A stretch of 15,231 nucleotides of DNA from Terfezia claveryi (lineage: Eukaryota > Ascomycota > Pezizomycetes > Pezizales > Pezizaceae), in assembly GCA_015179025.1 (NCBI GenBank), contig WHUX01000652.1, positions 1 through 15,231 on the forward strand, in the 5' to 3' direction. Below are positions 8,476-15,231 of this stretch, piece after piece (the stretch's first letter is position 1; each line of letters begins with the position of its first letter). Made by a program: the position numbers and the translations under genes. The notes below the pieces were generated by a model. It had not been told where the DNA came from. It made no database searches and worked only from the letters and a program-made list of their open reading frames with translations.

Positions 8476-9067
8476 CTCAAAGGTACTGTACCAAAAATAC
8501 TTGTGTTCTTAATGAGGCAGTAGTATTGTAATCAATGCTGGGTTGGGTACAAACTTTCAATCATAGCGGATATCTCTTTATCTCCTGGTTATTAGCAACT
8601 TCATTTGAGGTGTGGCGTGACTTTGCTTGTGACGTTTCCAAATAAATATAAAGTTTGAGTCGGTATTGCCAACAACCCAAACCACTAGTAGTTCCAGCTA
8701 TAAATACCATTGCATTACAATGACCCTCCCTGGAGAACTTATTAATTGGTCAAAATGACATTTCAATCATGACGTACTCCCAAATCACTAAACTTTGTCA
8801 ACGGATGCGTGTCAGTGCTAATTTCAGAGCCGATGCAATGCAATTGCTACTACCGGTACTGAGGATCTGAGAAGAAGATACACTAAATACTCTCATGTCC
8901 ATTACCCGTACCATCCCACCATAAGAATCAGTTCTTACCATGACAATGCTATAAAGTACGTAGTATTACATGAAGATAGAGGAAAGGAAAGATACATGGC
9001 GGGGAGCGACAGTGAACAATTTACACGTAGGAGAACGGGCAAGAAGAGCACTATATATGTTAATTTG
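8476..9067. other. no feature recognised
   Basis: Nearly 600 bp without a convincing open frame, splice pattern or repeat pair. The base composition is mildly AT-rich. Confidence 0.5.
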
Positions 9068-9210
9068 TATAGCTCTGAGCTCTCGAACATGGCTCTCGTA
9101 GCTCTCGCATATGGTGGGACTCATAGCTCTCGCATCATGGTAACTCTCAGTGGGCTCTTGTAGCTCTCACATGGTAATCTCGGTGGCTCTTGTAGCTCTC
9201 GCTCACGGGC
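9068..9210 (+). repeat. degenerate tandem repeat of TAGCTCTCGCAT(C)ATGG-type units
   Basis: The core TAGCTCTC or CTCTCG recurs at least six times at irregular spacing of roughly 15-35 bp. Examples are TAGCTCTCGCATATGG near 9089, TAGCTCTCGCATCATGG near 9123, and GGCTCTTGTAGCTCTC twice around 9150-9200. It is a minisatellite-like patch; open frames through it are artefacts of the repeat. Confidence 0.65.
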
Positions 9211-9240
9211 ACAGGGTGCCAGTGATCGCACATGCATCAG

Positions 9241-9400
9241 GAAAAAAAAATCTGCGTCGGGACGCAGCACATCCTCACGTGCGTCCTGCAACGTCCTGTG
9301 CATCCTGTCGCTTAGCAGGTTGCGTCCTGCGGCGTCCCGCCATCAGCAGACAAAAATCTGCATCCCGACGCCGCAAAACATCCTGGATATTCGCATCCCT
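9241..9400. repeat. GC-rich patch of GCGTCCTG repeats bounded by two AAAAATCTGC(G/A)TC copies
   Basis: A 16-bp perfect palindrome, CTGCGTCGGGACGCAG, sits at 9252-9267 directly after an A-run. A related copy, AAAAATCTGCATCCCGACGC, begins at 9352. Between them GCGTCCTG, GCATCCTG and ACGTCCTG octamers recur. The two bounding copies may be the ends of a short eroded element about 120 bp long. Confidence 0.5.
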
Positions 9401-9500
9401 GTGAGCCTGGAATTCACCGTCCAAATGACCCCAGTATTACCTTCCCACAGCTTGAATATCATGCCCAGCTAAAGGCTGCGAAAGCATGAATATCATGCTA

Positions 9501-10156
9501 TTAGAGAGGTTTTGGTCCCCTGTAAGAATGACTGTTACTGCAGCAACCACCACACGCTAATGCAATTGCTGGGTTCATGCTCAATGGAATATCTTATGTG
9601 CTTCTTGGCGCTATCTTTAACAACAAATCTCTTGATAGGGTTAGATCGTTCACTATGGCGTCAAATATTCCCCTATTCGGGTGGCAATCATTGTCAAAAA
9701 CGTATAAAAAGAAATACAATAACCGAACCATGAGAATCGTAGGTATTCAAGGCACTCAGTATCTCCCATCCCGCATCTACTTTTGTCTTCTCATATGCAA
9801 TTGGAGCTCGATATTGTGGTACGCCATCATCATCATCGGAGATATCTGCTGCAAGGACACTGGTATACTAAACTATTAGCACCACCCCACATGACCATGG
9901 TATCCGTAGTTTGGTTGGTGATCCGCCAGTCTCATGCCAAGACCCTACTGCTAGGGTGTTCTAACGAACGCAGTGAGGCATGTTGCACGTGTGTAAGGGA
10001 GATAGCAACAAGAGATATCCATGGAATTCCATAGTCTCATGCCAAGACCCTGGAATTCCAAAACCTCTTTTTTTGCACTTTGGTGCTTACCGGGGTCTAA
10101 GTGTTGCGACATGGGTTGAGAGTTGTCATTCTTACAGGGGACCAAAACCTCTCTAA
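9501..10156. mobile_element. 656-bp DNA element with perfect 32-bp TIRs and TA target duplication
   Basis: Positions 9501-9532 (TTAGAGAGGTTTTGGTCCCC onwards) are exactly the reverse complement of 10125-10156. TA flanks both ends (9499-9500 and 10157-10158), the Tc1/mariner-type target duplication. The interior has overlapping open frames of 64-100 codons on both strands but no DDE/D transposase motif, so this is a non-autonomous element or a deletion derivative. The perfect TIRs argue for recent insertion. A 19-bp direct repeat (AGTCTCATGCCAAGACCCT at 9928-9946 and 10033-10051) lies inside. The left flank carries a GGCTGCGAAAGCATG unit that matches the minisatellite on the right flank, so the element landed in or at the edge of that array. 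Confidence 0.88.
10022..10060. repeat. palindromic 10-mer TGGAATTCCA repeated around a 19-bp segment
   Basis: TGGAATTCCA occurs at 10022-10031 and 10051-10060 inside the 656-bp element. The 19 bases between are part of the second copy of the AGTCTCATGCC direct repeat. This looks like a small insertion with a duplicated target, or a local duplication. Confidence 0.55.
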
Positions 10157-10163
10157 TATGGAG

Positions 10164-10346
10164 TGCCGAAAAGCCATGATTTCCATGCTAATGTATAGGC
10201 CGCGAAAGCATGGTTTTCTTACATATAGAGAGGCCGCGAAAGCATGGTTTTCATACATATAGAGAGACTGCGAAAGCATGGTTTTCATTAGTCTGGTTGG
10301 CACAGGTCGTTGTGCCAACCAGACTAGGTTTTCATACATATAGAGA
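10164..10346 (+). repeat. 34-bp minisatellite, about four units, last unit interrupted
   Basis: The unit is GGCCGCGAAAGCATGGTTTT followed by C(A/T)TACATATAGAGA, with a 34-bp period (units starting near 10164, 10198, 10232 and 10266). The first unit is degenerate. The last is split by a 38-bp palindromic insertion. A related half-unit lies at about 9472-9486, left of the 656-bp element. Confidence 0.8.
10289..10326. mobile_element. 38-bp palindromic mini-insertion with 9-bp target duplication
   Basis: TAGTCTGGTTGGCAC (10289-10303) and its exact complement GTGCCAACCAGACTA (10312-10326) enclose an 8-base loop. The 9-mer GGTTTTCAT is duplicated immediately outside (10280-10288 and 10327-10335). 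It interrupts a 34-bp minisatellite unit whose uninterrupted neighbour contains GGTTTTCAT once, so the empty-site state is visible in the array itself. A 9-bp duplication is typical of Mutator-like elements (hAT gives 8). The minimal size suggests little more than two fused ends. Confidence 0.85.
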
Positions 10347-10802
10347 CCTTTACCTTCTCGTTCGGTTCCCATATATAGCTATTTCCTCCTCGGTACTAGA
10401 TTTTACCAAGACCATCAGGAGCTCCAACCGACGCTATTCAACAAAGCGGGAGTGGTTGGAGGTTCTAAGACAGCGCCAGTGGGGTTGGGCAGCTGGATCC
10501 GACATCAAGGGGGCAGGCGGCACGGAGAGACCCTATTTCCAAGGTGTGGCTGGCTGGGACTTAGAGATTTTCTCCTGTTCATTACACCCAAGACTACCAA
10601 CAGTAGTATGCGGACTGATTTCGTTGCTTCTCTACACTCCAGAGGTTTGCAGGCTCATATGGACGCGGATATTCAGGCTAATAACGACGGTGAATTTCTA
10701 GGTTCACATGGACAGGGACATACGGGATCATATGGACCCAAATGTGAAGGCTGGTACAAACGGAGATTTTGGAGTACAGCGTGTGTTTCAGTAGCTTATT
10801 AG
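10347..10802 (+). other. overlapping unassigned open frames, coding status unproven
   Basis: Two plus-strand frames stay open here: 10210-10701 (163 codons, starting inside the minisatellite) and 10452-10802 (116 codons). The second contains a Gly/His-rich end (GSHGQGHTGSYGPKCEGW). Neither has a recognisable domain, and their overlap in different frames means at most one is real. The area may be a transposon remnant or the 3' part of a lost gene. Confidence 0.2.
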
Positions 10803-11291
10803 ATTATCGTGAGAATAAAAATAGATAGTTTCAAAATGCATAAACTACAAAAGTAGACCACTTGCGTCGGAGCTGCGCTGAGATATTGTGTGCGTAGAGT
10901 GCGGAGGGTTAAGGTAGGCGTTTGCCGAACGTCACTCCAGCAAGCCCGAAAAGTTTGTGCTTTTCGCTCACTCGGCATGCCATTTGTGGTTGTATATATT
11001 GAAGATTCGGTCCTATATCTGACCCCAGGTATTCGCCGAACACGGATTTGACCGAATGGTACTTCAAGTCCGAATACCCCTAATGTTGATATACAATGGC
11101 GTCCTTGGCACAACCCTTGTGGTAGTGTAGTTTTTACCTAAAGTAGACCGTGGTGTCACGATACAAAACACGGAACACGGGCTCTGACGCCTTTGTGCAT
11201 ATAAGCCCTGCCACCACTAGCTCTTCCGAGCTCGACCAGACAAAACACCACCTCCATCTCTCGATCTCACTCCCAAAGACGGCTGTAGGAC
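10803..11291 (+). promoter_or_regulatory. upstream region of ELF1
   Basis: No gene is supported here; a 104-codon minus-strand frame (10799-11113) has no recognisable features. Candidate elements are a TATAAG at 11200-11205, about 90 bp before the ATG, and a CT-rich block at 11248-11277 just upstream of the start, a pattern common in fungal promoters. The TTCGCCGAACA/GCCGAAC-type motif recurs at about 10921 and 11032, with TTCGG-containing relatives nearby. Function is inferred from position only. Confidence 0.4.
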
Positions 11292-11914
11292 ATGGTAAGC
11301 GCTCGCTACAGCAAAAGAACCACACGAAACATACAACAAGGCTAACATTTGATTTCACACCGCAGGGAAAACGCAAGAAGGCTGCTAAACCACAGGGTCC
11401 TAAAAAAGTTAGGCCGCAAATCCAACCGCATCCCCTTCCCTCTGAACGATAACCTACATTTTCTATAGTTAAGGATGCGCGTGTTGACAATGCGGGTTGT
11501 GTCATATAGAGAGAGCCCCTCGCCACGACTTTCGCCTGTCTATTCTGTAACCATGAGAAGTCAATAACTTGCAAACTCGACAAGAAGGCCTCAGTGGGAA
11601 CTCTAGCGTGCAAGGTGTGTGGTCAGACGTTTCAAACGGACATCAACGGTACGTATCCTATCTTGTCCGCCTGCCCTTGAAAGTAACATAGTTTCCTGAT
11701 ACCAAGCTGTGTAGCTCTATCTGCCCCTGTCGATGTTTACAGTGACTGGATCGATGCCTGCGATGCAGTGACCCGAGAAAATGGTGGCGCCGGCGGAGAG
11801 CACTATGGTGGAGAAACATATCGACGGAAAGATGTTCCTGAGAGTGGTGGAAATGGAGGAACGGGGAGGGCTGCGCCAGAAGATGAAGAGGAGTTGGATG
11901 AAGAAGACTTTTGA
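11292..11914 (+). CDS. ELF1: transcription elongation factor Elf1 (zinc-ribbon), four exons
   Basis: Exons are 11292-11294, 11366-11407, 11510-11648 and 11715-11914. They sum to 384 bp, giving 127 residues. Elf1/ELOF1 is a conserved elongation factor that binds RNA polymerase II on chromatin and supports transcription through nucleosomes. The protein starts MGKRKK, the basic N-terminal tail of the family. The zinc ribbon has CLFC (Cys25, Cys28) and CKVC (Cys49, Cys52), followed by GQTFQT and the signature [12 protein letters not shown] (66-77). The tail is Gly-rich then acidic ([10 protein letters not shown]), like yeast Elf1 and longer than animal ELOF1. All three introns are GT-AG: GTAAGC 11295-11365, GTTAGG 11408-11509 and GTACGT 11649-11714. 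The second donor is weak but fixed by the family alignment KK|REPL. Exon 1 is only the start codon, so the reading-frame finder misses the true N-terminus. The downstream neighbour is convergent UPRT. Confidence 0.95.
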
Positions 11915-12415
11915 ATGAAGACCTAATGAGAGCCTCGTTCTGCTGTGAACGTGCAAAAATCGGGTGATTTATTATGATAAAGTGGTATGGTCAATTGAGT
12001 AAGCTGGCATGTCTGGGTTATTTTTTCTGCCTGGATCTGCCACTGCTAGTATCTAATTCTTGTTTGATGCCTAACAATTATTGGGTCCTTGACGTCCCAT
12101 AGCCCATATTAAATTGGACTGCCAGACAAGCTTCCACTCAAATCAATATACCCTTCCGTTCCTGCGTCAATGTGAACATCAAAATATTGGGAGGGCACAG
12201 CTCCCCCCACCGCCCTGTGACGGGAGCATTTTATTCACATTGGGTTCCATTGTGGTGCGCTTAGTTCCGTGGGTGGTCTTTGCGAGTATACATTTGGGAA
12301 GTACAAGTATGCGCATCATTTATTCATGCTGATACCCATATACCGGGAAACTGGCCCGGTTAAAGCAGAAATGTACGTCTTGGAATCACACCGCCATTAC
12401 CTACCACTGACAGCC
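11915..12415. other. convergent 3' intergenic region between ELF1 and UPRT
   Basis: About 500 bp between two stop codons facing each other; it must hold both 3' UTRs and poly(A) sites. AT-rich stretches (TTATTATGATAAA near 11970, AATTATTGG near 12075) are plausible processing regions. The open frames here (12114-12332, 12269-12451) run partly into the UPRT 3' end and are not genes. Confidence 0.5.
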
Positions 12416-13482
12416 TTATATACAGTAAAAGCGATCTCCAAAGTCACCTAAGCCGGGTATAATATAGCTGAAAACCCAAGGCGTCAGATTCGGACCATTC
12501 ACGGGTCAGTTGCACAGGAATAGACTCACCTCTTCGCATCCAATCCTTTGTCAATAAACGCCGTCACAACTCTCACCTTGTTATACTTTTCTGCAAAAGC
12601 AGCAATCCCCTCTGGACTGGCAATCAGGTTCAAGAAGAGGATCCTATCTTCCGGTACACCTCTACCTATCAAAACCTCCACTGCCATCATTGCAGATCCA
12701 CCTGTAGCAAACATCGGATCCAAAAGCAGGACATATCGATCTGCAATATCTTCTGGGAGCTTATCATAGAACAATTTGGGCTTGCAGGTTTCCTCGTCTC
12801 GTTGAATTAGTATCTTGCCGATGCGCACGGAACGGCAGCAGTCACGAAGGCCCTGTTCCATAGCCTCACCAGCCCGCATGATGGAGACACCACAGATTTT
12901 GCCCTCGAATTTTACGCCTGCGTATGATGCACCTAGAGGGGATATGCGGTTGGCCGAAGCCATGCATAGCCGTTAACGAGTATTCCACGGTCAAGGGCAG
13001 GGTACGTGAAGAGGGGCGTGCCTGTTGGTGTAATTACAGAGTGCTCGACACACGGGAGGTGGTTGAGACCCTCCTCGACAAGAAGTCGGATGATACGGTT
13101 GGAGTAAAAGATAAAATCCCCACGTGTAGTGTTCTTGTCTCGTATCATTCTAATACCCAACGGAAACAAGCTTAGTATGAGGAACAAACGTTGGGGTCGA
13201 TTATCCTCGACACCGTAGGGGCATTGCATGATGAATTGACTTACGTCAAAAGGGCAATCAATTGTGGCGTCTGTGGCAAAACGTGGACGTTGTCATATTT
13301 AACAGAGGTCGAAACCCTACGAAGAGATTGAGATTTCTATCAACCAACTGCGGCCTAAGACGGGGCCAATCCGAGAATGAAACAAGTCTCAAAGAATCGT
13401 GTAGACGCTGTACGTACGTAGCCTGCGGGTTCTCGACTTTGTAGTCCGGTCCAACAGGAGCAGAAGGTCCAGGGGCAGCCAT
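12416..13482 (-). CDS. FUR1: uracil phosphoribosyltransferase, five exons
   Basis: Exons on the minus strand are 13482-13418, 13316-13245, 13149-13022, 12932-12530 and 12467-12416. They total 720 bp and give 239 residues, slightly longer than yeast Fur1. The enzyme makes UMP from uracil and PRPP in cytosolic pyrimidine salvage. Seen in order are a variable Pro/Ala-rich N-terminus (MAAPGPSAPVG), VLPQTPQLIALL (34-45), DFIFYSNRIIRLLVEEGLNH, FEGKICGVSIMRAGEAM, the QRDEET segment, the PRPP-binding loop DPMFATGGSA (160-169), and the uracil-binding end YIIPGLGDFGD (224-234). Introns are GTACGT 13417-13317, GTAAGT 13244-13150, a GC-AG intron 13021-12933, and GTGAGT 12529-12468. The start has a good context (ACAATGG) and matches the usual N-terminal length. 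All key motifs are intact, so it should be active. Known for the family: loss of Fur1 gives fluoropyrimidine resistance. Confidence 0.95.
12933..13021 (-). other. likely GC-AG intron in UPRT
   Basis: The upstream exon ends ACA CCA ACA G and the next starts GT GCA TCA TAC. Together they give the family sequence TPTG-ASYAG and keep the frame. The donor is then GCACGC (minus strand from 13021) and the acceptor CTCTAG at 12934-12933. GT donors further downstream (GTACCC at about 13005, GTGGAA and GTTAAC beyond) break the frame, add unmatched residues or leave an intron under 50 bp. Length is 89 bp. Confidence 0.75.
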
Positions 13483-14274
13483 TGTCTTGAGTAGGGTATT
13501 GGGGATATATGCGTGGCCTTGTGCGTAGGAGTAGAGGCACCGAAGGAGATAATGTCTACTTGGGTGTTCAATCTCGGCCGGTTAAGCTGCAGTCGACGGG
13601 TGTTGTCGGCTAGGAGTTAAGCCACTTCAAATTGCGAATATACAAGCTTCGGGGGCCCCCAGAGCTGTAGAGGCAAGATCTCGTGCTCACAGCTGAATTT
13701 ACGGGCTTAGTGGGGGCACTCAATCTTATTTATCTTGAACATTGAGACACCGCTCCGTAACATGTAGATGGTAGATATTAATTGCGGACAGCTGCAGAGA
13801 TCACCAAAACAAGGCTGCTATGTATAGGTATTTATCAATCAAAAGTATATCGCAGCCATGACTATCGTTATCCGCGGCCAGAGATGACTGATGACGCCAA
13901 GAGGTGCCTCTCCGCTGACGCCAAGGCTGGCATCACTTGTCCCTGCTAATCCGACCAAACATTACTTTCTGTGAAACGAAAAGTAACCTTAGTTATCTAT
14001 CTCCCGCATCCCAGTAATGAACAGCAACTGCTACCGCCCACACTTCCGCGAACCGAACGTCGAGGCTCCAACGCCCCCTGCATAAGCGAGCGCAAGCATA
14101 GAACGTGCCAACATCTCGCTACCACGAACACTTGTACAGGCCAACGAGCCCAGCAGCATGCCTTAGAGGATTGACGTGCGAGACTCATCTCAAAACCGCA
14201 TTGGGGCACATTCTCCAATCAACCTCTATAATCTCCTGCAATATTAGCTGGCGTTGCTAGCTGGCGTTGCTGTG
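13483..14274. promoter_or_regulatory. divergent upstream region between UPRT and the WAPL-like gene
   Basis: About 790 bp between two start codons pointing away from each other, so both promoters lie here. The decamer TGACGCCAAG is repeated at 13892-13901 and 13916-13925 (24-bp spacing). An imperfect inverted repeat, TTACTTTC…GAAAAGTAA, lies at about 13963-13988. Minus-strand frames at 13355-13571 and 13997-14218 and the plus-strand frame at 13971-14174 lack family features and are taken as chance. Confidence 0.5.
14246..14271 (+). repeat. 13-bp perfect tandem repeat just before a start codon
   Basis: AGCTGGCGTTGCT occurs twice head to tail (14246-14258 and 14259-14271), four bases before the ATG at 14275. 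It would lie in the 5' UTR. An in-frame TAG at 14245-14247 precedes the start. Confidence 0.85.
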
Positions 14275-15231
14275 ATGGATTTAGATGCGCAGCGGAAACG
14301 CAGGGCTCCTGTCACGTATGGAAAGCTCTTCATCAGTCGGCGGAAGATACCAAGTTCGTTTGGAGAAGGGTTTGACGCATTTCGGCATGGAGGTGGGGAT
14401 TCATTAATGGGTGGGGAATCATCATCAAAAAATCTGCAGCATTCGAAACTATCGTCAAGTAAATCGCTTGAAACCAGTGGTAGCAAACTTCCGGAGCCAC
14501 AGCTTAAGCTACCCAAATCGGGGTCCGTCCCCTCGAGAAGTATCAAACATGGACTAGACAGAGCAAACTCGGCGCTTAAGGTTGAGGTTACGGATCAAAA
14601 GGTTTTCGATGTCCCCTCTAGTGACGAGGATGTACCTAAACCCCGACCGACAATCCGGAGAGCTCTTTCCAGCTCACGGAAGAGATTTGGATCTGGCCGT
14701 CTGGAAGAGAATAGAATACCGTCAACTGGCAGGAGCGAGAGGGCCCCAGGTGACAGGGAGGTGAAGGCATCACCACCTATGGTTACAACCAGGCAAGCAG
14801 GATCTAAGAGTCAATCGACAGATATGAGGAAGCCAGTGAATATAACGGATGGTGTCAAACAGACATCGAAGACGTCAATTACAAAGGAAGACCATGTCAA
14901 TGCAGCTGCACCACAGAAGCCTATACAGAGTCACGTTCTTGAATCTTCATCCACAGGGCAAGAGCGTGAAGGAAGGAAAAACAGTCTTACTTCAGTTTCT
15001 TCGGTCCAGACAGAGGATAAGCAAAACGCATGGGTGAATTTAAAGGGGAACGAGAGACCAGAAATAGAGGATAACCTTAAAATGAAGGGGGAGCAGCTAT
15101 CAAAATGGAGGCCCAACACATTGAAGCAGTCAAAGGATGGGGGGAAATCAAGTGCTGTGGAGAAGTCAGAGGTAGCTACTGGGATTCCTGCTGTGGCAGA
15201 TGTCTCACTGGTTCAGCGCAGACCGCGCAAG
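14275..15231 (+). CDS. N-terminal disordered part of a WAPL-like cohesin-release factor (tentative), truncated by window end
   Basis: The frame is open for 319 codons from ATG 14275 to the last base, with an in-frame stop just upstream (14245-14247), so this is the first usable start. The protein is basic, Ser/Lys/Thr-rich and low in hydrophobics, so it is probably disordered. Two short motifs stand out. One is VTYGK (residues 13-17) in a basic N-terminus. The other is FDVPSSDED (111-119), followed by KPRPTIRRALSSSRKRFGSG. In filamentous fungi, a TYGK element and a (Y/F)DVPSSD(D/E) element occur in the N-terminal extension of WAPL/Rad61 homologues, which release cohesin from chromatin. That comparison is from memory and the diagnostic WAPL helical domain would lie beyond the window. 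Alternative: another nuclear protein carrying a similar DVPSSD linear motif. The coding call is far firmer than the family call. It is divergent from UPRT. Confidence 0.7.
   Translation, partial: MDLDAQRKRRAPVTYGKLFISRRKIPSSFGEGFDAFRHGGGDSLMGGESSSKNLQHSKLSSSKSLETSGSKLPEPQLKLPKSGSVPSRSIKHGLDRANSALKVEVTDQKVFDVPSSDEDVPKPRPTIRRALSSSRKRFGSGRLEENRIPSTGRSERAPGDREVKASPPMVTTRQAGSKSQSTDMRKPVNITDGVKQTSKTSITKEDHVNAAAPQKPIQSHVLESSSTGQEREGRKNSLTSVSSVQTEDKQNAWVNLKGNERPEIEDNLKMKGEQLSKWRPNTLKQSKDGGKSSAVEKSEVATGIPAVADVSLVQRRPRK

Noticed and set aside
9577..9879. 100-codon frame in the 656-bp element as a transposase
   Set aside because: No DDE/D, HTH or other transposase motif is visible. Its hydrophobic Ile/His/Tyr runs come from AT-rich sequence, and it overlaps another frame.
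10164..10346. CRISPR-like regular repeats
   Set aside because: The 34-bp units are directly tandem with no unique spacers, and the gene context is eukaryotic; this is a minisatellite.
10799..11113. 104-codon minus-strand frame upstream of ELF1
   Set aside because: No motif and no splice continuity, and it has mixed low-complexity composition; it is treated as chance in the promoter region.
11134..11613. 159-codon minus-strand open frame
   Set aside because: It lies entirely antisense to ELF1 exons and introns, which are strongly supported by family motifs.
13389..13571. minus-strand frames covering the UPRT start as alternative N-termini
   Set aside because: They run in frames that do not join the conserved exon 2. 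The ATG at 13482 gives the normal family length and a good start context.

Overview
The window looks like nuclear DNA from a filamentous fungus, most likely an ascomycete. The two conserved genes have several short introns of 62-102 bp, with fungal GT donors (GTACGT, GTGAGT, GTAAGT) and fungal-type protein sequence. The lineage cannot be fixed from sequence alone. A repeat-rich, intron-rich filamentous ascomycete is consistent with what is seen.

The left ~10.8 kb is a graveyard of decayed genes and nested mobile elements. Positions 1-1040 hold frameshifted remnants of an unidentified plus-strand gene, and 1035-1726 hold an unidentified minus-strand gene; the two converge tail to tail. A 250-bp polypyrimidine tract (2381-2627) leads into a decayed Crinkler (CRN)-type gene (2628-5117). 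It has a ubiquitin-like header, a P-loop NTPase with Walker A and B, and a C-terminal nuclease-like domain. It carries several frameshifts and a 490-bp solo LTR with a 5-bp target duplication (3826-4315). Next come a 1.18-kb terminal-inverted-repeat element with CCGCGGGC-rich ends (5201-6379), a 1.8-kb long-armed palindrome enclosing a decayed gene (6392-8188), a 225-bp MITE-like element (8251-8475), GC-rich and TAGCTCTC-type low-copy repeats (9068-9400), a 656-bp TIR/TA element (9501-10156) inserted at a 34-bp minisatellite, and a 38-bp palindromic insertion with a 9-bp target duplication inside that minisatellite (10289-10326).

The right ~4.4 kb is ordinary gene space. ELF1, encoding a small zinc-ribbon transcription elongation factor (11292-11914, +, four exons), is convergent with a uracil phosphoribosyltransferase gene (12416-13482, -, five exons, one with a likely GC-AG intron). 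The UPRT gene shares a 0.8-kb divergent upstream region with the start of a long disordered protein (14275 to the window edge, +), tentatively a WAPL-like cohesin-release factor. The exon sums of ELF1 and UPRT are both multiples of three and give full-length family proteins (127 and 239 residues), which supports the splice models.

I saw no tRNA, rRNA or CRISPR, and no intact transposase. The three right-hand genes are unrelated housekeeping functions (transcription elongation, pyrimidine salvage, possibly cohesin dynamics) and do not form a pathway.
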